A stretch of 64,000 nucleotides of DNA. It comes from Russula earlei (Eukaryota; Basidiomycota; Agaricomycetes; Russulales; Russulaceae). The translations under genes and the position numbers were made by a program. This document shows positions 45,177 through 56,181 of the stretch, one piece after another; the stretch's first letter is position 1; each line of letters starts with the position of its first letter. Under the pieces are notes generated by a model. The model had not been told where the DNA came from. It made no database searches and saw only the letters and a list, made by a program, of their open reading frames with translations. The stretch lies in contig JAGFNK010000158.1 of assembly GCA_025769875.1 (NCBI GenBank), positions 1 through 64,000 on the forward strand, in the 5' to 3' direction.

Positions 45177-46911
45177 ATGGAACCGGTGTTGGTTTGAATG
45201 TCATGACCCATTTTAATCGTCTGACGGTTCGCTAGTACCATCCCTCCTACTCCGATCACCCGACTTGCAACGACCGTTCTGCCCTTGACAGATTCGACAC
45301 CTTCGTTCACCATCCAAGCCATCAACAAGTCATTCAAGCACCAGTATGCAAACATATATTTCGTCAGATTACGGCATCTTAAACCATGTGTCGAGAAAGA
45401 GGCTATCAAAAGGTGGAAGAACGTCCCAGGTATGTCCCACATCTGTCGAAAACATTCGCTGATACCTTGTTGAATAGGATCGCCGAAACTCATACCAAGA
45501 GTGCTGGATGTGATCAAAGGGCAGATCTGTCTGATCATCGGAACTGTCTACATGGACATGCCTCTCAAGCCAAACGTGCTCGAGGACGTAGGCCGTGACG
45601 TGAGTGAGCTCGACTTGGCCCTTGATTCTTACTGAGCCATACTACGAAGCATACCATTCCCGCCCCTCCGCCGCGAGAGAAAATACACTCGCAGGAAGAC
45701 CGGGTCATGCTCGAAGATGAATCGGGTCGGATCAGGTTAATTGGCAAGATTCTTGAAGACACTCCCCTCGTCACGGGCGTCATCGTCGGGGTACTCGGCG
45801 CGGAGACAAGTAGCGGTGATTTTGAAGCAATCGATCTATGCTTTCCCGGAATGGCACCCCAAGATGATGACGGAATGGACATCGATGGTTTGCTCGGAGC
45901 CAAAGGCAAAGTGATGACATTTCACTGACCGCCAGTTTTCAGATTTTCCGGGGACGTCCACAGACTCTGATAGTGGCGCTAGGGACGGATACATAGCGTT
46001 CGTTTCAGGTCTGGACGTAGGGTCATCACCGAGGTCGGAGGCTCAAACACAGGTTTTGGTGGAGTATCTGAGTGGCGCATGTGGAGGTCTAGATGACCAG
46101 AGGTTTGCCTCGCAAATCAGTCGCCTTGTAGTGCTGGGTAATTCCCTGGCGCCGCTTGGGCCAACTGGTGGGGCCGTCGAAGAAGGTAAAGAAAAGGAGG
46201 ACAGGAAATCGGTGCGAGTTTCGGCTCATCACTAGACTTTTTACCTGATCCAACGTTGCCCGAAAGCGCCGACATGGGGACGACAACACGTCTTTCTCAC
46301 CGCATCCGATCCGAAATCTGTCTGCCCACCTGCACGACTTGTCCCAATCCGTCGCAATTCACGTTCTCCCTGGGGAATCCGATCCTTCGGGTTCGATTCT
46401 CCCCCAACAGGCCCTCCCACGGGCCATGTTTGGCCACGCGTCTTCTTTCGCGTCCTTTTCCTGCGAAACCAATCCCACATACATCCGCCTAGCCGCCGGT
46501 ACACATGGAAGCGACGGGCAGATCCACTCCTCGAGGACCGGGCGTATCCGAACGATATTGGCGACATCTGGGCAACCCCTCAACGACATGTCCAAGTACG
46601 TTCCGACTGTGCCCACAACTGGGCTTAAGTTGGCAGAAGCAACGCTCAGGTGGCGTCACATTGCGCCGACGGCACCAGATACGCTTTGGTGCCATCCGTT
46701 CTTCACGATAGACCCTTTCATCATCGCAGAGACACCAGATATATACGCGATTGGGTGCCAACCGCGGTTCGCCACTCGTCTTGTCACGGAGGGGAAATAT
46801 CGGTCTCGAGTGATCCTCGTTCCGTCGTTTGCTGAGACGGGGATCCTTGTTCTTGTTTGTCTGAAATCGTTGGACGTCCGGATAGTGAATATCCTTGCAC
46901 ATTCCCCATGA
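45177..46911 (+). CDS. POLD2: DNA polymerase delta small (B) subunit
   Basis: Exons 45177-45187, 45236-45429, 45478-45599, 45650-45887, 45943-46211 and 46267-46911 sum to 1479 nt, 492 aa. Matching family parts: KHQYANIYFVRLRHLKP, VYMDMPLKPNVLEDV and MLEDESGRIRLIG (OB fold), then the inactivated phosphoesterase domain with FVSGLDVGSS, ISRLVVLGNSLAP, HVLPGESDPSGSILPQQ, LATSGQPLNDM and TLWCHPF. The protein scaffolds the replicative polymerase delta between catalytic and third subunits. The 11-nt first exon (MEPV) is my choice because it puts the conserved exon 2 in frame; another start upstream is possible. The rest is firm. Confidence 0.9.
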
Positions 46912-47563
46912 CGAACAATGTGTATGTGACCATGTGGTACGTTCGTGTTAGACCTCGCGCATAGGCATTGATATCACCGTATAATCACACTGGGAGCGCC
47001 GAAATGACAGCTGATGGAGGAGGAATTCCAGCCGACCGATCAATGGGATAGGAATGCGGGTACAATTGATGCGTAGTTACGTAAATTGGATCCACTTGCT
47101 GCGCATGTGCCATATTTCCGCACTCTCTTTGCACCCGCTTGGCTTCGTTGGAGAGCCCCTGTTTACAACGAGGACTAACGCGTTCCGGACAGCATAGATG
47201 GGTCTCCCACATAACTCTCTGCGTGTGAGGTGGCAGCTAACGGCGAGGAGACCAAGAGGCTTTTCATTCATTTCCCCGCCTCAAGGCCATCCATTGCGCA
47301 GCAGGCACCCGTGGGAGGAGATCGGCTGAGGGGCGGGGCGGCAACGCGGCGGGCGAAATTGAGTTTAGCGTGGGAATTAGATTTTCACTTTCCCTGCCTG
47401 CTGCCAGCCATTTGGATGCCCCGCCTTGAGACCAGATTGAAATTCCAACAGCGCTGTCCATTGATTTAAAAAGGCCACTGACGTACAAAATGACGGGTTA
47501 CAACCCTCAATCGCCCGTATTCCTCTTGCGACACAACAACCAGCTCATTTGTCCCCGCCGATC
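46912..47563. other. Intergenic, no gene seen
   Basis: No supported gene. A GC-rich patch with inverted short motifs lies at 47.31-47.36 kb, in the promoter of the following secreted protein. Confidence 0.35.
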
Positions 47564-48544
47564 ATGAAGTTATCCGTTGCATTCACCCTCTTCCTCCCCC
47601 TTCTCGTCCACGCTCAATATCCCGCACCGACGGAGACCTATCCCGAATCGTCGCCAGCGCCCGCCAGTTCCGGCACTCCTGCGAGCAGCACTCCTACGAG
47701 CACCCCTGCGAGCGGCACGAACAACATCAATGTCTGTGTATACTCCGTTGTAGCCATCTTGCTTGTCCATTGACGCTCCTCTCAGGTTCAAGTTGCCGCT
47801 GGTGGTCAACTGGTGTACAACCCTTCGAACTTCACAGCAAGCAACGGTACCACAGTGACATTCATCTTCCCCCCGTACGTGCTCTCGCCATCAGACATAT
47901 TCGCGCTACTCATACGTGCAATGCGTAGGGGCGCACTACCCCACTCCGTGACACAAAGTACCTTTGCGAATCCCTGCACTCCTTTGGCGGCGACCGGCGG
48001 AAACCCGGCGGGTTTCGATTCTGGTCTGCAAGCCGGGAAACAGTTCACCATCAAGATCACAAACGATCAACTACGTGCGCAGACGTGCTTTGTCCTTTTC
48101 CTGACGCGGGCCTGATCAGTCTACTGGCAGCTGTCTGGTTCTTTTGCAAAAACACGATCCACTGTGGCCTCGGAATGGTTGGGTAAGCACTTTTTTCGGG
48201 TGCCGCGTACAGTACCGACGATGGCTCTGCAGCGCGATTAACGCACCGACTACCGGAAATACTTACACCTCGTTCGTGGCTGCTGCCAAGGCCATTGGCT
48301 CGGGTGAAACACCCGTGGGTCGTTCCCTTGTACCGCCAGTCCACACGTATTCACCGTCACTCAGGTTCCGGACAATGGCCCAGTCACAGGTGGTGTGAAC
48401 GCAGTGGCGACGGCTACGCCTTCTCCGACCTCTGCAAGTTCGTCGAGCACGTCCTCGTCGACACCATCCTCTCCCGCGAGTCGCGTTGTTGCCGATGGTT
48501 TACTTGCTGTCCTAGCTGCAGTTTTCGGCATAACGATGGTGTGA
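47564..48544 (+). CDS. GPI-anchored extracellular cupredoxin-like protein
   Basis: Exons 47564-47731, 47786-47874, 47929-48074, 48131-48182, 48233-48314 and 48365-48544 sum to 717 nt, 238 aa. There is a signal peptide (MKLSVAFTLFLPLLVHAQ), a Pro/Ser/Thr linker, and a plastocyanin-like domain with VTFIFPPGALPHSVTQSTF (first copper-site His) and VWFFCKNTIHCGLGMVG (Cys-His region). A Ser/Thr-rich stalk and a hydrophobic C-terminal tail (VVADGLLAVLAAVFG) follow, typical of a GPI signal. Such proteins sit on the fungal cell wall/plasma membrane; copper binding and redox role are inferred from the fold. Confidence 0.88.
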
Positions 48545-48835
48545 GAGCGTCCGCGCGACGGAGGGAAATTGCCCAGAGCTCGAGCGTCCGACGGGACGGT
48601 GACGTTTGTCTTTTCCCATGACATTCCATGCCTGTCATGCCTTTATCTTTCTACGGCACTCTGGACGCAACCCATTTTGTTCTTGGTTACGGCATAGGAC
48701 TTTACGGTAGTACGTTAACGGTAGTACTTGGTTTGAATGACCATGTGATGATGGATGGATCGACGGCCCGGCCCGCAGCCTGATTCTGATCATTCCAAAG
48801 CTTTGAACACGCACGACCTTGCCATTCCATTCCGA

Positions 48836-51800
48836 TGTCTGTACTATCAAAACTTCCTCAAAAACTCTCATCCCCTTTCGCCTTGCTCGGTGACGAGGCA
48901 AAGCTTGCCTTTCGCAGTCAACCGAGCGGAATATCGAAATTGGCATCAACTCGCGTGCGTCCGTTCGTCCATTGCACCTCTGAGCTCACCTTAGCTCGAG
49001 CCGTGTAGCACATAGCAGAGACCGATGCGTACTGGGATCAGGTGCGCCCAAGTTTGTTGCCGACTTCGCTCCTCGCCAACTATGACCCCAGTATATCGTC
49101 CTCTTCGACTCGGCTTCGGACGTATTCTCGCTCATTTCGCCTCAAGATAGTTGAGTCGCGAGCTCTCTCCCCGCCATCGTCCTTGCGCTGATTTAATGAT
49201 ACGCACGACAACAAAAAAAGTTCGTCGGGCACTCGTCGAAGCCCCCGAAAACGTCGCGACCCTCATCCGCCTCGTGACCTCCCGCCTCTTCAACCTCGTC
49301 TCGGACCACACGTTCCCCTCCGCCCCGGCCAAGTACGTGCCCTCCTTCGCGTCGTCGCTCATCAAGGGGGGCGCCGCGGAGCGCAACACGACCAAGGAGG
49401 TCCTGAACTGCCTCAGGGTCCTGCAGCGCGTCTTCCCCGTCGTCTTCGAGCTCGACGGCGAGCCCGGCGTCTTTTTCGAGAGGGAGGTCCTGTGGAAGAG
49501 GGAGGTCGTCGACGGGGGCCAGGACAGTCGCGAACGTACGGAACAAACGCCCCAGTTCGTCATCGAGGACGACGAGGACGACAACGATGGCGCGAGCGGG
49601 GCGTCGGCGTCGGCGTCGGCCCCTAGTCCGTCGCCCCAACTCACACCGAAACATACCACGACGCTCCCTTCTGTCGCGGAAAGGCTCTTCAGCTGTTTGG
49701 TCGATCTCTTGTTCTGCTGTGGTTTCACGCTCCCCGCCAAGTTACAGGTGGACCACTACAAGATTAACTATGTCATCTGGTGAGTCGCCCCGTCCCGTCA
49801 TGCGCACATCATGTCCCTTACGACGTCCGTAGGGAAAAGGGCGTGGGCTCGACCGCCGATCTTGGACCCAGCCAAGCTTACGACTCGAACAAGGCCGAAG
49901 TGCTGCGCCTCCTACTCGTTCTGCTCTCCCGACAGATATACACCCCACCATCCTCCCTCTTCACCAGCCCCTCACTCTACACCCTCCACTTTGTGCAGCA
50001 GTCCCGGCGACGAGACGTGCTGACCGTTCTTTGTTCGTTGCTGAATACGGCTATGAACTCTTCGCAGTCGTCGAGTACCACCGTCATCGGAGGCGTCGCC
50101 GGCCGACTGCCCTACAATCACCTTGTATTCAAGGGCGAGGATCCACGAGCCAACCTCGTCAGCGTCTGCTTCCAGGTTCTTTGTGCCGTCTTGGACTTTC
50201 AGAGCGGAAGCGCTAGGGATTTGCCCACGAATGACCCTCAGGTATATGCGCCTGCCGCGAAGACAAATGCTTTCAGGTATTTCTTGGCAAAGGTGGTACG
50301 TCGGTATCAGAACATATTTTAAATTGGGCTCAGCGATTGTTCCCAGCATCGAACAGGGGACTTTGCGTTCATCGTTGACGGCATTCTCGGAATATTGGAG
50401 GAGCAGATGGCATCCATCAACAACGTACTCCCCGGATCAAGAAAATCTGTCCCGTATATCGTGGATACCAGTGAGAGCCTTTAGTCATTTCACGAGAACA
50501 TGACCTTACCGATGTCTAGTTATCCTCTTCTGGAAAATGATCGAACTCAACAAGGTACAAGGCCATCTTCCTTTATTGAGTTTGCGTAGTGTCAAGCCCA
50601 TCCCACCTGCAGAAATTTAGGGCGTACCTCCTAGAGAAAGACAAGTCGATGGATATTTTGGCCTATGTCATAAACTACTTCCTTGAGATTAAGGACAAGC
50701 CTGGTGAGGAAGCTCGCGCGATCATACCATCACCTCTCTCCTGATTTAGCGCATCAGAACTACACGGGCTTTGTCGCGCGTTGTCATATATCATTCAGAC
50801 GCTCTCTGCTGAGCCTGCCTTTGGCTTACGCCTTACGTTCCCGATGAAGTCCCCCTACGTCCTCGCAAAGTGGAATGTCGGCGGCTCTACGGCCGATTTT
50901 ATGATCAACGTGCGTGTCTCTTGTCACGTCATAATCTCAGTAGCGACAGCTCCCACAGGCCGTCTACCACATGATCGCGACTACGTCTGGCTCTCTGAAC
51001 GCTATGTATCCCGCCCTCGTCATCGCTCTTTCCAATTCAGCACCATATTTCAAATCGTTGAGCCTTAACTCCTCAACACGCTTGCTCCAGCTGTTCAGTT
51101 CATTCGCGAATCCGACGTTCTTATTGGCGGATGAGGGTCATCCGAGGCTTTTGTTCTTCATGTAAGCCCTGCCGAGCCACGAGGAAATATCTTTTGAACC
51201 ATGTCTGCAGGCTCGAGATATTCAACTCCATCATAGCGTATCATCCCGCTGACAACCCCAATCTGATTTACGCTTTATTGAGAACGCACAGGACCTTCGA
51301 GGACCTGGGTACATTTACACTGACGAGGGGTCTGCGTGACGTGCGGAGAATACAACGGGCAAAAGAGGAGCAGTCACATGATACCAAAGGGAAGGGTAGG
51401 GGAGCTGAAGAAGAATACGATCAACCACATCAAGAGAAACAAAGGTTACTCGAACGGGAGAGCGCACAGTCCGCGGATAGTCTGATGGAGGTTCGGGTGA
51501 TCCCACGAGACCATTCGCAGCAGGAGTCAGCGGAACACGTCGAAGAGATTCCTTCGTCACAGTCCATTGTGTCTCCCACCATAGAACAAATTCCGGGTAC
51601 TCCGACCGTCGTGTCCGAGAAAGCGAGAGGCAAAATGCGGGAGCGATCCGTGTCGTTGGAGACGGATAACAGCTTGGATCGTGTGACTGCTGCTGCAGTT
51701 GGGCGGAATGGGTTCGTGCCCACACAGGAATGGGTACGGTCATTTTATCGCCGCGAGGTCAAGAGGCTTACTGACCGCTCGCTATAATCGAAGGTCACGT

Positions 51801-52308
51801 CGTGGCAGCAAGGGTGTGTGTGTTGAACTCTTATTTGACCTCTAACTGATCGGTTTCTAGGCTTCCTTTAGACCCAGTAATGATAGTGATTTCTGAGCTG
51901 ATGCCCAAACTACAAGAGATCCAGTCGTCACACAAGTTGAACCCTACGGGGGCAATCCTTGACTACCTCGGACATATCTCTCTCAAACACGTCCTTCCAA
52001 ACCCGCCGCCTCTCAACCCGCGCAGATTCATTGTGAGTTACCGCATGTCCATTCCTCCTCGATAGTTAGATGACGACTCCGATGTGCAGTGGTCCGAGGC
52101 ATCCCTTGTTTGGCTTTCTTCGTTGATTTGGGGCGAGATTTTCGTGCGCGGTATGACACCCCTTGGGATTTGGAACGCGACCAACGTTCGATTATTCTAC
52201 GTGAAACACGCGCAAAACCCCCAGCGGCAGCTCACAGATACGGTATCGAGCGTGGTTGGGGGACTCCTCGGTCGAGGGGCTACAGAGCCTTCACAGCTCC
52301 ATCGATAA
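48836..52308 (+). CDS. HID1: HID1-family Golgi/trafficking protein
   Basis: The body is clear from a short exon HIAETDAYWDQ (near 49010) and one around LFDSASDVFSLISPQDI, through RRALVEAPENVATLIRLV (exon 49221-49779), KLQVDHYKINYVIW, a region ending MELNK-like at ~50.55 kb, KNYFLEIKDKP-like at 50.7 kb, and SGSLNAMYPALVIAL (50.98 kb). A Ser/Glu-rich insert at 51.35-51.7 kb follows, and the end is LLGRGATEPSQLHR at 52308. HID1 proteins are N-myristoylated, Golgi-associated factors; the fission-yeast homologue localises a ubiquitin protease to the Golgi. The 5' end is unresolved: a frame from the ATG at 48836 gives GDEAKLAFRS, close to the family start, but I could not join it cleanly to the next exon. 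Confidence 0.8.
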
Positions 52309-52685
52309 CGTTCAGACCGCTCTTAATATTCACATTAGATTATATCTCGTACGCCCATTCCTATGACTTTGGAAGAACGTTTAGGTTGTGCGAAAGGTAG
52401 AACCGCGCTGGAGGCTTGTGTGGCCCGCTTTTATAAACCCGCACCTTCTCCCGTAAGCTAGCGACGTGGAGACGGTAAATGGTTATGTACTGAGGATAAT
52501 TAGGCGCTTGACGTTTCTTTAGCACCCTCTCTAGTTATGATCAGAGTCATTGGTATCGACGTGCCATTCTGATAGCGATGTCGTAGCAGACTTCCTTCTC
52601 GTATCTCGCGCTATATGTGAACGTGACGCGGCCAAGCGGGAGCTTTCAGCATAGGACCCTTCCCTGGTGCTTCAACCGGGCATTT

Positions 52686-53530
52686 TCAGAAGGAGGGGTC
52701 AAAGCCAACTCTGGACTGCCGAACGCACCGCTCGCGACCGACGGATGGCGATCTGGCACGCTTCCTGGGCACGGCGGAGGAGTCGCCGGCGTCCTTCTTC
52801 CTCTTTTCTCCTCCTCCTCGTTCTCCTCCTCGTCCTCGTCCTCGCCGTTCGTCGTGGGAGGCCGCCTGTCGGTCGATCTCGGCCATCCAGCCCCGATAGA
52901 GCTTGCCCGGCGGGCCCGTGCGCGCGCGCTCGGCCGCCTTTTCCTCCGCGGCCTGCGCGCGCTCGAACGTCAGGCGGTCGTGCGCCGGCGTCGAGGCCAA
53001 CAGCCGCAGGTCCATCGACTGGGACGCGGCCGCGCGCTCCCGCCGCTGGGCCCGCGTCGCCTCGTTCCAGCTCGCGACGAGCGCCGGATCCCCGTCGATC
53101 GAGCGCATCCAGGTCGTGTTGGTCCCGTCCGGGCGGCTCCAGTCCTTCCAGCGGATCTATGATTTTTTTGTTATTTTTTTAATTTATTTTTTTGGGCAAG
53201 GAGGGAGGGGTTTGGGGGGGGGGGGGGGGGGCGCAGAGGAGGCCGTCGCAGTCGTCGTCGTTATCATCGTCATCGAACGCGAGTATTTTTTCGGTTTTCG
53301 ATTCGAGAGAAAGAAGGGTTTTTTTTTAGGGGCTTACCTCGTAGCTGGAACCGGTGGTCTTTTTTCGGTACTTTTTCTCTTTTTTGGAGACCGATACGTG
53401 CCACGTACCTAGAGATGCCAAAGACGTCGATGTCCTCACCCACGATTCCATGCACCGGCCATTCCTCGTCGTCGTCGTCTGGCTCTGGCGGAGTCGGAGA
53501 GCGGGCGATCTTATCCCAGTCGGCACCCAT
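52686..53530 (-). CDS. Chromodomain protein
   Basis: Three minus-strand exons (53409-53530, 53338-53344, 52686-53156) give 600 nt, 199 aa. An acidic leader (PEPDDDDEEW) is followed by a chromodomain reading VHGIVGEDIDVFGISSYE then IRWKDWSRPDGTNTTW, with the aromatic cage residues expected of a histone-methyl-lysine reader. The C-terminal half is highly charged, helical and then Arg/Gly-rich with a nuclear-localisation-like KRKKD and RKRAR. The middle exon is only 7 nt. A role in heterochromatin is inferred from the domain only. The second intron contains an 18-nt G/C homopolymer. Confidence 0.8.
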
Positions 53531-53849
53531 CGTAGTGTTCAAGTCAAGTCGGAGGCGGCGCGGGCAGTTGGTGCTTGGATTGGATGGACTGGCGTGAATG
53601 AATAAACATTATATGATTTATACGTCTACATCTCTTCCTGTGCCTCCTGCTGGGTTGGTGACTCGCCCCCACGGCATTACACCCTCTGCGCATGACGCAA
53701 GCAGGATACACACGAAGCGATACAATGACAATGACAAGTATTCGACGTTATGATCAGACCTCTTTGCCGCCGGCAGACTATTGGCTTCAGTTACAGACCT
53801 CGATCGTTTGGAGCTTGAGTGCATAGTGGCCTCGACGTCCTTAGACAAC
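53531..53849. other. Intergenic, no gene seen
   Basis: Upstream region of the chromodomain gene on the minus strand and downstream side of the kinase remnant. No supported feature. Confidence 0.35.
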
Positions 53850-54496
53850 ACAAGCTCTTAAAAATAGGCGGCATCATTCTCGGGCCAGCCGGGTAATTCG
53901 AGGTATGAGCCAATGGTCTTTCAAACCTGCCATTACCTTGTCGTATCGTTGCCGCATAATACGAATCCTCCGCGGTTTGGTCTGTTGGACGCTCCTCATA
54001 TCGGGTACCCAAAATATTTCTCATGCCCTCGAGTAATTTAAAGAGTATGCCGTTATTCTGAAGGTTAAACCCTTAAAGAATCTTGTTCATGCCTCCACTG
54101 CCGTTGTAAGTCCTAGGACCCACTCAGTCCTTGAGGCTTGAGCGACACGCAATATTCCAAGTCGATTTCAAGTACGAAATGGCAACCCATGCTATAACCC
54201 AGAACATGTCAGGATAACAAGTGCCATACTGCTTCATCCATTTAACTTCCGGTGCGTGAATCCTGATGTGCAGCAGTGTGTTTGTTCTTCTGATCGACAG
54301 CCTTGCTGAGATCCCAGTCGATGAGCATGCCACCTCTGATGTTCAACGCATTATCTTCATCACGGAAAATCATATTTTCTGGGTTAAGGTCACGATGAAG
54401 GACCAGCCGCGTAAGCAGCTTCAATTGGTCTGGCTAATTTGGAACTTGTTCTGGTCGATCAACTTACCAATATACCGCATTCACCATCTCCCAACC
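53850..54496 (-). pseudogene. FunK1-type kinase fragment
   Basis: On the minus strand a peptide with the catalytic loop LHRDLNPENMIF and the metal-binding segment MLIDWDLSKAV (about 54242-54424) matches the fungal FunK1 kinase family, in which DFG is often replaced. A GT-AG intron (about 54425-54473) joins it to GWEMVNAVY, beyond which the sequence becomes repeat copy D. The N-terminal kinase lobe is absent, and the downstream part to ~53850 breaks into frames. I read it as a kinase gene truncated by the repeat. Confidence 0.55.
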
Positions 54497-55950
54497 CCTG
54501 GGTGGGTCATCTGCTCCACACAGATCAGTTGGATCGGACTGGCCAAGCTGGGAGTCGAAGGTCGCTGTTGTCCTGTCATCGGTTTGGCTGCACTGGCCCG
54601 TCCACTTCAACTGGTGAAGATCTGGCCTATCAATCATGGCGATGCCGATCGCTGAGTTCTTGCCAGGGTATCTCCAACGCAGTTTGGTTACCTTGTTAGA
54701 CATGTATTCTTGAGGCTGATGATATGTTTTGAAACCATCAACAACAACTGACGCAGCCTGACAGCCCTATACTGAACAACGTTCCTTCTCTCGTGGAAAG
54801 TGAAAGTGCGCGCCGTGAAAGTCGGACTCAGTGAGCTGTCGACAGAGGGTCTGAACTGAAAACGAAAGAAAAGGCTGAGAGGTAACACTTACGCGAAAGT
54901 ACAGTGACGGACGACTTGAACCCCGTTCGAGGACAACGACGGCGGTGGAGTTGAGCAGGACTCTTCAGCTGGATCTGTAGGTGCGCGGGAGAGGGGGGAA
55001 ATGCGGGGGACGCGCAGGCGTTGAGGCGTCTTCGACTTGCGGAGGCGGTCAAGGCGGCAAGGAGCTTGCTATCGACAGGGACGAGGAGGTGAGGGCAGTG
55101 AGGGCAGTGAGGGCTTGGTGATGATGGGAGAAAAAGATCCGATTCATGGCTTTCTGAGAGCCTGTGTGACGCGGTCTCAAACTGCCTGGCGGTGGCGCCA
55201 CACGGTGGGGCCGGGTGGGCATTCATGACTTGGTTGTTGGCAATCGACACACAGTCCATGCCCGTGCTCGTGGGTACAACGATGAAGGGAACTCGCGCGG
55301 GCTCCATCTTGGACGTGTTCCGGGCAGGTCCATTTCCTTCTTCTCATGAAATCGACAATGAGGTTGCTGATCGACGTTGTTGTGTCTCGGTCGAGCATGT
55401 TCCAGACGGTGGAGATCAGGTCTCGCGCACAGACCTGGAGCACGGTGTACTAGCGCGGGGCAAGCTTGACGCCAGCGATGGCGATGGCGTGGTGTTCAGT
55501 GAGGGCGCGCAAATATTGCTGTGTAACGCCTTAGGGAGAATAGAGGTAAAAATTGGCAAAGCTCGTGCATGAATAGAAAGAAACGTACTCAGCAGTGATG
55601 GGGTCCATGGATGATTGTGGTGGTGAAGACGAATGGTGCATTCTGGCCAAATCTGGGGCTCAAGCGCGCTATTATCTCCAACTGTCGTCGAGTCCACAGC
55701 CGCCTGGCCCCATACTCGACGCTTGAGTTCTGAAACCCAAACGCAGCATTGACAAAGCGGTCGTACTTTTTATCGCGCGAAGACACCTCGGTACCATGCG
55801 CTTCTACGAAACACCTAACGATCGATTTTTAGAACCAAATTTTTGCTGGTAGTATGATTTAGATACGGTTATGCGCCTCCTCGAATGTCAACTCGTGGGG
55901 ACCATTAGAGCCTATATATCATATTAATTACATCCACGAGGTGCACCTCC
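54497..55950 (-). repeat. Dispersed repeat copy D
   Basis: This is the inverted counterpart of copy C. Reading the minus strand gives the leading AGGTGCACCTCGTGGATGTAAT block (~55940), the CAAAAA-TTGGTTCTAAAA-TCGATC block (~55835), MDPVTAE (~55607), peptides YLRALTEHHAIAIAGVKLAP, ARDLISTVWNMLDRDTTT and CTHEHGHGLCVDCQQPSHEC, and the tail with AACTGCGTTGGAGATACCCTGG (~54680). Homology to copy C stops near the CCCAGGGGT block at 54500. The same internal TAG as in copy C follows LAPR. Confidence 0.65.
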
Positions 55951-56092
55951 CACTCGTGTCTACGGAGCTATGCATGGTAAAAGACTAAGGCCCCTTTCGG
56001 GAATTTGAGTAGGATAGAAGTAGGCCAGGTTAGGGTTGGTTTTATCGGAGTTTTGTATTTCTATCCAGCCCTACTTCTACCTAGTCTCGGTT

Positions 56093-56181
56093 CCAGACGT
56101 TCTATCTCGGACGGGAGAATCCGAGGGAGGTTGAATCGGAGTGCGAAAAATAGATGAAACTGTTCGAGATAGAACGTCTGG
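56093..56181. repeat. Perfect 17-bp inverted repeat (hairpin)
   Basis: CCAGACGTTCTATCTCG at 56093-56109 is exactly complementary to 56165-56181, with a 55-nt loop. The right arm overlaps the left terminus of the terminal-inverted-repeat element by five bases. An additional looser inverted pair (AGTAGG-AGAAGTAGG / CCTACTTCTACCT) lies at 56005-56090, so a small MITE-like element may end here. Confidence 0.6.

Noticed and set aside
48755..48994. Open frame around QSLPFAVNRAEYRNWHQ as part of HID1
   Set aside because: It could not be linked by splice sites to the HID1 body and does not match the family start as well as the GDEAKLAFRS frame.
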